A stretch of DNA of 37,209 bases from Verrucomicrobiota bacterium. GTDB lineage: Bacteria > Verrucomicrobiota > Verrucomicrobiia > Limisphaerales > UBA1100. The stretch's first letter is position 1. Each line of letters begins with the position of its first letter. Positions 27,021-36,447 of the stretch are shown piece by piece. The stretch covers positions 1 through 37,209 of the forward strand of contig JAPKDK010000003.1 of NCBI GenBank assembly GCA_028872645.1. Direction: 5' to 3'. Under the pieces are notes generated by a model, which worked only from the letters and a program-made list of their open reading frames with translations, was not told the DNA's origin and ran no database searches. The translations under genes and the position numbers were made by a program.

Positions 27021-28154
27021 TCATTCACTCAAATCCAAAAACTTAACACAAACCGGCATGGGCACTTTGACTGAATGGCTGGTGGGCTTCAGCTCGCCGG
27101 TATCTTGGTTAATATGAAAAGTGAAAACATCACCGCTGGATTGATTGGCAGCAATTAGAAATTTCCCAGTGGGATCGATGCCGAAATTACGGGGTGTTTT
27201 ACCCAGCGTGGACTGATGTTGAATCGCCTTTAGCTTGCCGGTCTTTCCATCGATGCTGAATACCGCAATCGTGTTATGCCCGCGGTTGGAGCCGTACAAA
27301 AACTTCCCGCTCGGGTGCACCTGCACTTCCGCCGTGCTCATCCCCTTCCCTCGTTCCACTGGTAACGTCGTAATGGTTTGCAACTCGCTTAGTTTACCCT
27401 TCGCTTCATCCCATCCAAAAGCAGTAACAGTAAGCGTGATCTCATTAATCACGTAAGCAAATTTGCCGTTTGGATGAAACGCAAAATGCCGGGGACCAGC
27501 ACCGGGAGCTACCTTGGTGAAACCTACTGGGGTCAACTTACCGCCTTTCGCGTTAAAACCGTAAACTAGAACCTTGTCTAGACCGAGATCAGCCGCCACG
27601 GCAAACTTGTTGCCCGGTGATACGTTAATGGAATGACCATGTGGAGCAGCTTGCCTGGGTTTCAATACACTCGAACCTTTATGTTGGATAAACGAGGAAG
27701 CTTTACGTAAACGCCCTTTTCGTGAGATCGGCAAACTTGCCACACTGCCGCCGGTATAGTTGGCCACGAGGACGTTTCGGCCGGTGGCATCCACCACCAG
27801 ATGACATGGTGCCCCACCCTTGGAGGATTGCTGGTTGAGGAACGTCAAGGCACCGGTCTTTGGGTCAATTGAATACGCACTCACTCCTCCGGCCTTCTCG
27901 CCCTTGTAATTGCTAATCTCATTGACCGCATAGAGAAATGTTTTATTGGGATGGATGGCGAGGAATGAAGGGTTCTTTTGCCCGGCCAATTTTCCCACCG
28001 CCGTAAGCTTGCCCGTTGCCATTTCCAATTTAAGCCAATGGATCCCTTGCTCCTCGGTTTTGGTGTAGGTGCCAATATAAACCAACAACTCCTTTGGAGC
28101 CGCCTGAAGGTTTAAAGTAACAACACAAACTAGAGTGATTAAAAACGTGCGCAT
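27021..28154 (-). CDS. Lactonase family beta-propeller protein (6-phosphogluconolactonase YbhE-like)
   Basis: 377 aa; signal peptide; YIGTYTKTEEQGIHWLKLE, APHGHSINVSPGNKFAVAADLGLDKVLVY, GPRHFAFHPNGKFAYVINE, GSNRGHNTIAVF. Confidence 0.92.
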   Translation of the reverse strand: MRTFLITLVCVVTLNLQAAPKELLVYIGTYTKTEEQGIHWLKLEMATGKLTAVGKLAGQKNPSFLAIHPNKTFLYAVNEISNYKGEKAGGVSAYSIDPKTGALTFLNQQSSKGGAPCHLVVDATGRNVLVANYTGGSVASLPISRKGRLRKASSFIQHKGSSVLKPRQAAPHGHSINVSPGNKFAVAADLGLDKVLVYGFNAKGGKLTPVGFTKVAPGAGPRHFAFHPNGKFAYVINEITLTVTAFGWDEAKGKLSELQTITTLPVERGKGMSTAEVQVHPSGKFLYGSNRGHNTIAVFSIDGKTGKLKAIQHQSTLGKTPRNFGIDPTGKFLIAANQSSGDVFTFHINQDTGELKPTSHSVKVPMPVCVKFLDLSE

Positions 28155-28264
28155 GAATGATTATGGGACGAGGCGCAAAGGTTCTGCAATTTTTAAAACA
28201 AAAACTTTACTCCCTATCGATTTCCTATTGCATTAAGCAACAAAACCCACATAAACTCGCCCCG

Positions 28265-29443
28265 ATGAAAATACACACAATGGGAGCCGTTACCGCAGTA
28301 TTGCTACTGATCGGCAGCATTTCTGTTGTGATGGCCGATGACAAAAAGGAAGTCAAAGATCCATTAACGGAGAAATATGCCACAAAGGAAAAGGAAATCG
28401 GGGTCGCCCTCAAGTCAGGATTAATCTCGAAAGATTTGGCTGAGAAGATACTTAATGAATACGAAAGACAATTAAAAGCTGACCAACGAAGAGGGCAATT
28501 TCGCAACCGACAAGCTGGCAGGGTATTTGGGGAAGCAAGGGACCGTGCCGATAAAGCGCGTGAGGATGCCAGGGCGCGTATGGAAGAAAAAAGAAAGAAC
28601 CGGGGTCCAGGCTGGGTATTTCGAAATGGCACTACGACCAGCTCCGATGGTAAAGGCGGCCGTTACACAATCACAGTTAGTAACGGTGAAAAACGATTCA
28701 AAGCCGAAGGTGGTGGAGCTTTGCTATTTGACGGGCCAGTGGATACCGAGAAGCAGCGTGAGACGTTGGACACCAAGAAGGTGTATGAAGGCCTCGTCAA
28801 CGCGAAACAAAAGCCCGCGCAAACAAAGGCCACCGCTGCTGCAACGGCACTGACCAAGGCGCTGGCCAACAAGACTTTTGCTGACAAGGCGCAGACCGAG
28901 GCAAATGCCGAGACAAAAGAACAAGCGCAAGCCAAGGCCGCCGAGGCTGCGAAGACACTGACCAAGGCGCTGACCGACAAGACTCTTGCTGACAAGGCGC
29001 TGACCGCAGCCAATGCCGAGGTTGCAAAAGCCAAAACCACTTTTGATTCGGCAAGTTTCTCGGCACCGGATGGCAATTTGCTCAAGAAACTTGAACAAAT
29101 GGAAGAGGGGCGTGTGGGTATTCGCGCGGCAGCCTTCCGCGGGCGCTGGGAAGAAATGCGAAAGAACCAGGGGCAAGCATTTGATCCATTCGCCCGCCAA
29201 CGACTCGGCGGTTTTAACGGGGATAACCCGTTCAAGGAACTCAACTTGACTGAAGAACAGCAAAAGAAAATTGCTGCTATTAGGCTAAAGCAAAGCGAGG
29301 AACAGCTTGAGTACTCCGAGATGATGAAAGAACTGGATGAAACGTATCAAAAGCGGATGGAAGGACTTCTGACTGACGAGCAGAGGGGGAAGTACAAGGA
29401 GATGCAATCTCAGCAAGGCCGCCGGCCTCCTAGAGGTCGGTGA
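28265..29443 (+). CDS. Secreted coiled-coil protein with C-terminal Spy/CpxP-like (LTxxQ-type) region
   Basis: MKIHTMGAVTAVLLLIGSISVVMADDKKE signal peptide; Ala/Lys-rich repeat; C-terminus LNLTEEQQKKIAAIRLKQSEEQLEY...LDETYQKRMEGLLTDEQRGKYKEMQ. ORF track starts at 28157; ATG 28265 fits a signal peptide. Confidence 0.65.
   Translation: MKIHTMGAVTAVLLLIGSISVVMADDKKEVKDPLTEKYATKEKEIGVALKSGLISKDLAEKILNEYERQLKADQRRGQFRNRQAGRVFGEARDRADKAREDARARMEEKRKNRGPGWVFRNGTTTSSDGKGGRYTITVSNGEKRFKAEGGGALLFDGPVDTEKQRETLDTKKVYEGLVNAKQKPAQTKATAAATALTKALANKTFADKAQTEANAETKEQAQAKAAEAAKTLTKALTDKTLADKALTAANAEVAKAKTTFDSASFSAPDGNLLKKLEQMEEGRVGIRAAAFRGRWEEMRKNQGQAFDPFARQRLGGFNGDNPFKELNLTEEQQKKIAAIRLKQSEEQLEYSEMMKELDETYQKRMEGLLTDEQRGKYKEMQSQQGRRPPRGR
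28847..29020 (+). repeat. Two-copy 66-bp repeat (period 108 bp) inside the coding region
   Basis: 28847-28912 and 28955-29020 match at 58/66 positions by eye; encode ALTKALANKTFADKAQTEANAE and TLTKALTDKTLADKALTAANAE. Confidence 0.9.
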
Positions 29444-29481
29444 TTGACGTACACTGACTTTAACCTAAATTGAAAATCAAA

Positions 29482-30555
29482 ATGAAAAGACTACTTATCC
29501 CAATAATCGCTGCAGCCATCACGTTGCCCGCCTTGGCAGCTGACAAAGATAAGATTCCGGAGCCCTCCGCCAAAGAAGCCTCCGGCACCTACCTTGGAGT
29601 AGCAATGGGCGAAATTCCACCCCTCACCCGCGCGCAGCTCGGCCTGCCCGAAGGCATTGGCGTATCCGTGGAACACGTGACCAAAGGAAGCGCGGCGGAA
29701 AAGGCCGGACTCAAGGCAAATGACATCATCACCCAGCTCGATGAACAGCTCATTATCAATAGTCAGCAATTACAGACCCTCATCCGCACTAAGAAACCCG
29801 GCGACGAAGTAAAGCTAACTTATATTCGCAAAGGCAAAGAACACAAAGCTAAGGCCAAACTTACCAAAGGACCGATCGTGGCGCGCACGCCGCAGGCCTT
29901 GCGATTGCAAAATAGCAAGTTGTTGCCCTTCAACCTACCCAACGGGCCGGAAGGTCAATGGCAACAGTTTAACCTGCCCAATGGGCTCGGCCATGGGCAA
30001 ATGCAAATGTTCAAACTGAACCCGCAAAATCTTGATCAACTGAATGGGCAGTTAAAAAACATTCCAGGCATTAACCCTGAGGATTTGAAAAAACTGCTCG
30101 AAGGACAGGGGCTCAACTTTGGCCAAGGTGCCCCTAAAGGGAATGGCGGCAAAGAGTTCAAGTTTCACTTTAATCTACCGGGCGGAAATAACGAGAACCC
30201 GAACCTAAACATCCGTAGACAAGTGGTGACCAGCGTCTCGGTCAGTGACAACACCGGCTCATACACGCTCAATACGAAGAATGGAAAAAAGACATTTACC
30301 GCGAAGGATCCCGATGGTGCGGAATCATTTGCCGGACCGGTGAACACAGAGGAACAGCGCGACTCACTGGATCGTAATCTCATCAAGAAGCTCGAGCAGC
30401 TGGAAGGCATGGGTGCCGGCAAGGGAGGCATCCAGCTCAACGGGCTAAACTTGAAGGGCGGCAATTTCAAATTCGACCACAAGTTTGATTTCAACATCGA
30501 GCCCTTCAAGCGTCAGCCGAAGAAGGCGCCAAAGAAAGAGCGCTCGGACGCGTAA
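29482..30555 (+). CDS. Secreted PDZ-domain protein (no protease domain)
   Basis: MKRLLIPIIAAAITLPALAADKD; PDZ: GTYLGVAMGEIPPLTRAQLGLPEGIGVSVEHVTKGSAAEKAGLKANDIITQLDEQLIINSQQLQTLIRTKKPGDEVKLTYIRKGKEH; Asn/Gly/Gln-rich middle. Confidence 0.85.
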   Translation: MKRLLIPIIAAAITLPALAADKDKIPEPSAKEASGTYLGVAMGEIPPLTRAQLGLPEGIGVSVEHVTKGSAAEKAGLKANDIITQLDEQLIINSQQLQTLIRTKKPGDEVKLTYIRKGKEHKAKAKLTKGPIVARTPQALRLQNSKLLPFNLPNGPEGQWQQFNLPNGLGHGQMQMFKLNPQNLDQLNGQLKNIPGINPEDLKKLLEGQGLNFGQGAPKGNGGKEFKFHFNLPGGNNENPNLNIRRQVVTSVSVSDNTGSYTLNTKNGKKTFTAKDPDGAESFAGPVNTEEQRDSLDRNLIKKLEQLEGMGAGKGGIQLNGLNLKGGNFKFDHKFDFNIEPFKRQPKKAPKKERSDA

Positions 30556-30575
30556 TCGAACCAATCCCGATCTAT

Positions 30576-31499
30576 CTAGCGGGAATCTTCCGCTGGACGA
30601 TCACATTGACCGGCGGGAGGCTCCGCTTCCACCGGCCTTTTTATTTCCACCGAACCACTGCGGATGTGTAGGTCCCTCTGCGGGAAAGGAATCTCGATAT
30701 TATTTTCGCGCAATTTTTTCTCGATTGCAAAATTGAGGGTACTAATAAACCGCCGCGGCCGCGTAGTCATCGAGGCGGTCCACAGCGCCAGCTCAAAGTT
30801 CAGCGAATTGTCGCCGAAACTATCAAAAAGCACCGAGGGCTTGGGGTCTTTCAGCGCCTTGGGACTTTCATCAGCAATCTCCAGCAGTACTTTTTCCAGC
30901 AACACAATGTCCGACCCGTACGCCACGCCAATGGGCACGCGAATGCGCACCTTCGGATCGCCGTGGCTCCAGTTGGTAACCGTCTGAGAAATGAAATCCG
31001 CATTAGGCACGATCATCGTGATGTTGTCATTGGTAATCACGGTGGTGCTGCGGAGGCTGATTTTCACCACGCGCCCGGCGATGCCACTCACCTCCACGCG
31101 ATCGCCAATGGCGATGGGCCGCTCGGCAAAAATGATGATGCCGCTCACAAAGTTATTGATGATATTTTGCAGGCCGAAACCGACACCCACACTGATGCCG
31201 CCGGCGATGAGCGCCAGCGAGCTGAGATCGATTCCCACAAACTGCATCGCCATATACCAGCCAATGACGATGAACACATACCCCATGATTCGGGCGAGGC
31301 CGTACTCCAACGATTCGGGGAAATCCGTCTTCTCGAAAATGCGCATAATCACGCGCTCGCGCAGGATTTTTTCCAGCAACAAAACCACCGCAAACAACAC
31401 GCAAAGAATCACCAAACTTTGCAGAGTGAGACTGCCCTCGCCCATTTTAATGAGCGGATAAGTCAGCACCTCTCTGATGATTTCCCAAGTTTTATCCAT
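30576..31499 (-). CDS. Small-conductance mechanosensitive channel family (MscS)
   Basis: 307 aa; TM segments; LALIAGGISVGVGFGLQNIINNFVSGIIIFAERPIAIGDRVEVSGIAGRVVKISLRSTTVITNDNITMIVPNADFISQTVTNWS. Confidence 0.95.
   Translation of the reverse strand: MDKTWEIIREVLTYPLIKMGEGSLTLQSLVILCVLFAVVLLLEKILRERVIMRIFEKTDFPESLEYGLARIMGYVFIVIGWYMAMQFVGIDLSSLALIAGGISVGVGFGLQNIINNFVSGIIIFAERPIAIGDRVEVSGIAGRVVKISLRSTTVITNDNITMIVPNADFISQTVTNWSHGDPKVRIRVPIGVAYGSDIVLLEKVLLEIADESPKALKDPKPSVLFDSFGDNSLNFELALWTASMTTRPRRFISTLNFAIEKKLRENNIEIPFPQRDLHIRSGSVEIKRPVEAEPPAGQCDRPAEDSR
30608..30643 (+). terminator. Putative rho-independent terminator for the PDZ gene, inside the convergent mscS 3' end
   Basis: gaccggcgggag-gctccg-cttccaccggcc: 12-bp stem with 2 mismatches and one G-U, followed by ttttta. 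Confidence 0.5.
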
Positions 31500-31590
31500 G
31501 CCAAAACTGACGGATGACTATAACAAATCTGCAATGATTTCAACGAACAAAGTTGGCAAGCCCAACGTCCATCATTATCCTATCGCGCAA

Positions 31591-34500
31591 ATGAAACGAT
31601 TCATTCCAATGCTGGCCGTGCTGCTGGCCGCTTGTCACACGCCGGACCCAACGAGTTTCGGCGCGTACGCCAAGTATATTTCCAACGCCGAGAACGGTAA
31701 AAATGGCAACCAGCCCTTCACCGCGCTCATCCCCAAACGCGCCACCGGCGCGGAGCAATTCCTCAAGGAACATCCGCAATACGATGGACGCGGAGTCGTC
31801 GTCGCCATTTTTGATACCGGCGTGGATCCTGGCGCGCCCGGATTGCAAACCACCCCCGACGGCCGCCCCAAAATTATTGACGTTGTGGATGGCTCCGGCA
31901 GCGGCGACGTGCGCACCACCACCGAACGCGAACTCAAGGAGGGTAAACTTACTGGCCTCACCGGTCGCACGCTCACGCTGCCCAAAGCTTGGAAGAGCCG
32001 CGATAAAAAATACCGCGTCGGGGTGGTGGAAGCGTGGCGCATTTTCCCCGCTGAACTAGTGGGCCGCCTCAAGGCCAAACGCCGCGAACCGTGGGACATC
32101 CAACAGCGCAAACGCACGGAGGGAATTGACCGCGCCATCGCCGATTGGGACAAAGCCAACCCCAAACCCACGAAGGAGCAAATGCTCGAACGCGATGACC
32201 TCGCTGCGGGCCTAATCCAGCTCAAAACTCTGCAAACTCAATACCGCGACCCCGGCCCCATTTTCGACTGCCTTGTTTTTCACGATGGCGAACGCTGGAA
32301 TGCGAGCATTGACACCGATGAGGACGGCGATTTCGCTAACGAAAAACTAATGACGAATTTCCGCGTGAACCGCGATTATGGAACCTTCGGCGGCGAAGCG
32401 CAGATGAATTTCGCCACCAACATTTATCGCGATGGTGATCTGCTTTCGGTCGTCGTCGATTGCGGCGCGCACGGCACGCACGTCGCCGGCATCGTGGCGG
32501 CGCATTTTCCCAAGCAACCCGAACTCAACGGCCTCGCGCCCGGCGCGCAAATTGTTTCCGTGAAAATCGGCGACACCCGCCTCGGCTCCAGCTCCACCGG
32601 CACCGGCCAAATGCGCGGGCTCATTACTGTTTTGCAAAACAAATGCGACCTCATCAATATGAGCTACGGCGGTCCCTCGCCCCGCCCGAATGTCGGCCGG
32701 ATTTATACTGAGTACGCCAACATCGTGAACCGCCACAGCGTCATTTTTTGCGCCAGCGCGGGCAACAACGGCCCCGCGCTGTCTACCGTCGGTTCCCCCG
32801 GCGGCAGCACCAGCGCCTTGCTCGGCATTGGCGCGAGTGTCACGCCGCAAATGATGCTCGATCAATACGGCATGCGCGCCACACGCAAGGATATGCAATA
32901 CACGTGGAGCTCGCGCGGACCCGCGCTCGATGGCGACCTCGGCGTGGACCTCACCGCGCCCGGCGGCGCGATTGCGCCCGTGCCAAACTGGCTGCTCCGC
33001 CGCAACACGCAAATGAACGGCACGTCAATGTCCTCCCCCAACGCCTGCGGAAACATCGCCCTGCTCCTTTCTGCGCTCAAGGCGGAGAAGACCAACCGCT
33101 CGCCCCATCGCGTGCGCCGTGCTCTGGAAAATACCGCCAAGCCCATCGCCGGGCTTTCGCCGCACGAACAGGGGCGCGGGATGATCCAAATTCACAAGGC
33201 GTACGATTGGCTCAAAAATAATCCGGCCATTACAAAAAGTGATTTCAAATTTGACGTCCGCATCACCTCTCGCGGCAATGCGCGCGGAATTTATTTGCGC
33301 GAACCGTTTGAGGTCAACCGCACGCATTCGGTTTCGGTGACATTGATTCCTACTTTCCATCGAGACACAAAACCCTCCGAGAAAATTAATTTTGAAAAAC
33401 GTTTGCTGCTCCATTGCAAAGCCGACTGGGTGGAACACGCCAGCCAAATCCTGCTCGCCAACGATTCCGAACGCATCACGGTAAAAGTCGATTCCACCGG
33501 CCTCGCGCCCGGCGTGCATTACACCGAAGTGGTAGGCACCGATGCCGATGCGCCCCAACGCGGCGCGCTTGTGCGCGTGCCGGTCACGGTGATTATTCCC
33601 GAAAAAATTGAGGACGCGAAATGGAATGAAACGCTCACCTTCAAGGGCGGCGACACCACGCGGCGGTTTCTCGCCGTGCCGATGGGCGCGACGTGGGCCG
33701 ACCTCCACATGCGGACGATTAAGGCCAGCACGGATCAGCGAATCACAATGCACGCGGTGCAGTTGTTGCCGGGGCTCTCCTTCCGCGCGGGTGACAAGCG
33801 GCGCTACGTCACTTTGCGCGAAGGCACGGAGCGCGTGGAGAGTTTCGCTGTCACCGGCGGCCGCACGTTGGAGCTTTGCCTCGCGCAATATTGGTCCAGC
33901 CTCGGCGAGGCGGAGGCGGAGTTCACGCTACAGTTTCACGGGCTGCGTCCAAGCAGCGAAGTGGTTTCGCTTGATGGAAATGATTTAACCGACAGCGTGG
34001 TGGTCACCGCGCCGTTGCGCGATGAGCGTGTGGCGCCTTCGGGCTCATTCAAAACATGGCGGCGCGCGGTGCGACCGGCCAAGTCGGAAATCCGGCCGCT
34101 CGATCCCGTGCGCGATCGGTTGGATGATGAGAAACAAATCCACGAAATGATTCTCACGTACAATTTCGATCAGGCCTCAAGCGCGCGTGTGACGCCCGTG
34201 CTCACGGTGGATTACAACGATGGCTCGGATTATTTTCTCGAGTCCGGCGTGTGGCAATTGTTCGACGCACAAAAACGCCGGCTCGGCAGCGGCACTCACA
34301 ATGATCCCGTGAGCCTCGTCAAAGGCAAACACGTGCTGCGCTATCACGTGCGTCATCCCGACAAAAAATTGCTCGAGCGTTTTCAGCACACGCTGCTGAT
34401 GCTCGATCAACCCATTTCGCGCGCCGTTTCGCTCGCCTTCCACGAACACGCCGAAGGGGCGATCCGCGGCAGTTCGCGTTTTGCCGCGCGCACGCTTCGG

Positions 34501-35307
34501 CGCGGCGATTCGGTACGGCTGCACTTCGCCATTCCCAAGCACGGGCAACTGCCTTCCGGCGTGAAGCCCGGCGACATTTTGCGCGGCACGATTCAATACG
34601 GCGGCAACACCGATGACCTCAACGGCGCGGGCCAAAAGCCCGGCGGTTTCCCCGTGCAATACATCGTGCCCGCCGCGCGCAACTCATTCCCCTCCACCAA
34701 ACCCAAAGTGGTGCCGCCCAAAAAACCAGAACCTAAAAAACTCAGCGCCGAAGAAAAACTCGCTGAAAAAAATCTCAAGCTCGAACTCGCCAAGCTTAAG
34801 CCACTTAAGCCAGCTAAGGACGCCAAAGAAATCCTGAAAGTCGCCGACACCGTTCTCAAACAACTCGACCTCGACGGCCTTCAGCAATACCTCGGCACGC
34901 CCGCCGATGAAACTGCCGCCGACAAAGATGCTTTGAAAAAGAAATGGGATGTTCAAAAGGCAGCGCTCATCACCGCCCTCCGCGCCCAAGCCCGAGCGCG
35001 ACTCGCTCAAGCCAAGGCCGACAAAAAATCCATCGCCGCATTTGAAGCCGCTTGGGATAAACTCATCCGCTGGAACCCCGCCACCGATGCCGCCAACGCC
35101 GAGCTGAATCTTGAACGCGAACTGCTGCACAATCGTCTCGGAAACGCTGTGAAAATTCTTACCGCCAAGATTTCCAAATCCCCCGCCACCCGCGCTCATT
35201 ACGAAAAACGCGCCGATTTCCTCGGCAAACTCGGCTGGACAGAATGGCAAGCCCACGAGAAAAAATCCCTGCTCGTGCGCTTCCCAAGTGAGTATCCACC
35301 GTTTTAG
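31591..35307 (+). CDS. Tripeptidyl-peptidase II-like S8 family serine peptidase, predicted lipoprotein
   Basis: MKRFIPMLAVLLAAC lipobox; Asp VVVAIFDTGVDPGAPG, His GAHGTHVAGIVAAHFPKQPELNGLAPGAQIVSVKIGDTRLGS, Ser NGTSMSSPNACGNIALLLSALKAEKT; ~250-aa Asp-to-His spacing and HDGERWNASIDTDEDGDF typical of TPP II. ORF track extends upstream to 31477. Confidence 0.93.
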   Translation: MKRFIPMLAVLLAACHTPDPTSFGAYAKYISNAENGKNGNQPFTALIPKRATGAEQFLKEHPQYDGRGVVVAIFDTGVDPGAPGLQTTPDGRPKIIDVVDGSGSGDVRTTTERELKEGKLTGLTGRTLTLPKAWKSRDKKYRVGVVEAWRIFPAELVGRLKAKRREPWDIQQRKRTEGIDRAIADWDKANPKPTKEQMLERDDLAAGLIQLKTLQTQYRDPGPIFDCLVFHDGERWNASIDTDEDGDFANEKLMTNFRVNRDYGTFGGEAQMNFATNIYRDGDLLSVVVDCGAHGTHVAGIVAAHFPKQPELNGLAPGAQIVSVKIGDTRLGSSSTGTGQMRGLITVLQNKCDLINMSYGGPSPRPNVGRIYTEYANIVNRHSVIFCASAGNNGPALSTVGSPGGSTSALLGIGASVTPQMMLDQYGMRATRKDMQYTWSSRGPALDGDLGVDLTAPGGAIAPVPNWLLRRNTQMNGTSMSSPNACGNIALLLSALKAEKTNRSPHRVRRALENTAKPIAGLSPHEQGRGMIQIHKAYDWLKNNPAITKSDFKFDVRITSRGNARGIYLREPFEVNRTHSVSVTLIPTFHRDTKPSEKINFEKRLLLHCKADWVEHASQILLANDSERITVKVDSTGLAPGVHYTEVVGTDADAPQRGALVRVPVTVIIPEKIEDAKWNETLTFKGGDTTRRFLAVPMGATWADLHMRTIKASTDQRITMHAVQLLPGLSFRAGDKRRYVTLREGTERVESFAVTGGRTLELCLAQYWSSLGEAEAEFTLQFHGLRPSSEVVSLDGNDLTDSVVVTAPLRDERVAPSGSFKTWRRAVRPAKSEIRPLDPVRDRLDDEKQIHEMILTYNFDQASSARVTPVLTVDYNDGSDYFLESGVWQLFDAQKRRLGSGTHNDPVSLVKGKHVLRYHVRHPDKKLLERFQHTLLMLDQPISRAVSLAFHEHAEGAIRGSSRFAARTLRRGDSVRLHFAIPKHGQLPSGVKPGDILRGTIQYGGNTDDLNGAGQKPGGFPVQYIVPAARNSFPSTKPKVVPPKKPEPKKLSAEEKLAEKNLKLELAKLKPLKPAKDAKEILKVADTVLKQLDLDGLQQYLGTPADETAADKDALKKKWDVQKAALITALRAQARARLAQAKADKKSIAAFEAAWDKLIRWNPATDAANAELNLERELLHNRLGNAVKILTAKISKSPATRAHYEKRADFLGKLGWTEWQAHEKKSLLVRFPSEYPPF

Positions 35308-35398
35308 CAAAATCGACCGCGGATTTTTTTGATTCCCTTTTCTCCGCCAACCCCCTACTTTCCGGCGCTTTCCGCCCTCAGATGGCGCGAAACCTATT

Positions 35399-36433
35399 AT
35401 GCCCATTGCCACACCCACACAATACGCCGCGATTCTCGATGCCGCCCAAGCGGGCGACTACGCCTATCCCGCCGTCAACGTCACCTCTATCACCACCATC
35501 AACGCCGCGCTCAAGGCCTTTGCCGACGCGAAGTCCGATGGCATCATTCAGTTCTCAACCGGTGGCGGCCAGTTCGCTTCCGGCCTGAATGTGAAGGACG
35601 CCGCCTTTGGCTGCATCGTCCTCGCCGAGGCCGCGCATCGGTTGGCGGAAAAATATGACGTGCTCATCGGCCTGCACACAGACCATTGCCAACCGGAAGT
35701 AGCCGCCGATTTCCTCAAACCGCTCATCGCCGAAACTGCCAAGCGCCGTGCTGCCGGTCAGGGAAATCTTTTCCAAAGCCATATGCTCGACGCCTCCATT
35801 TTGCCGTTGGAGGATAATATGAAAATCTCCAAGGAATATCTTGAGCTATGCGCCGCCAATGAAATCATCCTCGAAGTCGAAGCCGGCGTCGTGGGCGGTG
35901 AGGAAGACGGCTCGGCCGGCAGCGAAGACACGCCCGCCGAAAAACTTTACACCACGCCCGAAGATATGCTCACCGTTTACGAAAGCCTCAATGGGCTTGG
36001 CCGGTATATGTTCGCCGCCACCTTCGGCAATGTGCACGGGGCCTACAAACCCGGCGCGGTGAAGCTCAGCCCCGAGATTCTTAAGCAGGGACAGGACGCG
36101 GTGATCGGCAAACACGGCGAGGAAGCGAAGTTCGACCTCGTTTTCCATGGCGGCAGTGGATCAGAGAAACATCAGATTAAAGAGACCCTCAACTACGGTG
36201 TCATCAAAATGAACATCGACACCGACACACAATACAGTTTCACCCGCCCCATCGCCGACCACATGATGACCAATTACGAGGGCGTGCTGAAAATCGACGG
36301 AGAAGTCGGAGTCAAAAAGGTTTATGACCCGCGCTCCTACCTGAAGAAGGGCGAGGAAGCGATGGCGGCTCGCCTTGTGGAAGCCTGTAACGATCTTGAG
36401 AGCACCGGCAAATCAATTGCCGGCTCGGTCTAA
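35399..36433 (+). CDS. fbaA: Class II fructose-bisphosphate aldolase
   Basis: 344 aa; DGIIQFSTGGGQFASGL, LHTDHC, EVEAGVVGGEEDG, ATFGNVHGAYKPGAVKL, VFHGGSGS, KMNIDTDTQYSFTRPIADHM. Confidence 0.95.
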   Translation: MPIATPTQYAAILDAAQAGDYAYPAVNVTSITTINAALKAFADAKSDGIIQFSTGGGQFASGLNVKDAAFGCIVLAEAAHRLAEKYDVLIGLHTDHCQPEVAADFLKPLIAETAKRRAAGQGNLFQSHMLDASILPLEDNMKISKEYLELCAANEIILEVEAGVVGGEEDGSAGSEDTPAEKLYTTPEDMLTVYESLNGLGRYMFAATFGNVHGAYKPGAVKLSPEILKQGQDAVIGKHGEEAKFDLVFHGGSGSEKHQIKETLNYGVIKMNIDTDTQYSFTRPIADHMMTNYEGVLKIDGEVGVKKVYDPRSYLKKGEEAMAARLVEACNDLESTGKSIAGSV

Positions 36434-36447
36434 GGCTAAAAACCCAA

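Noticed and set aside
33025-33888. 287-aa minus-strand ORF (with 32347..33012)
   Set aside because: Antisense to the TPP II-like gene; no motif.
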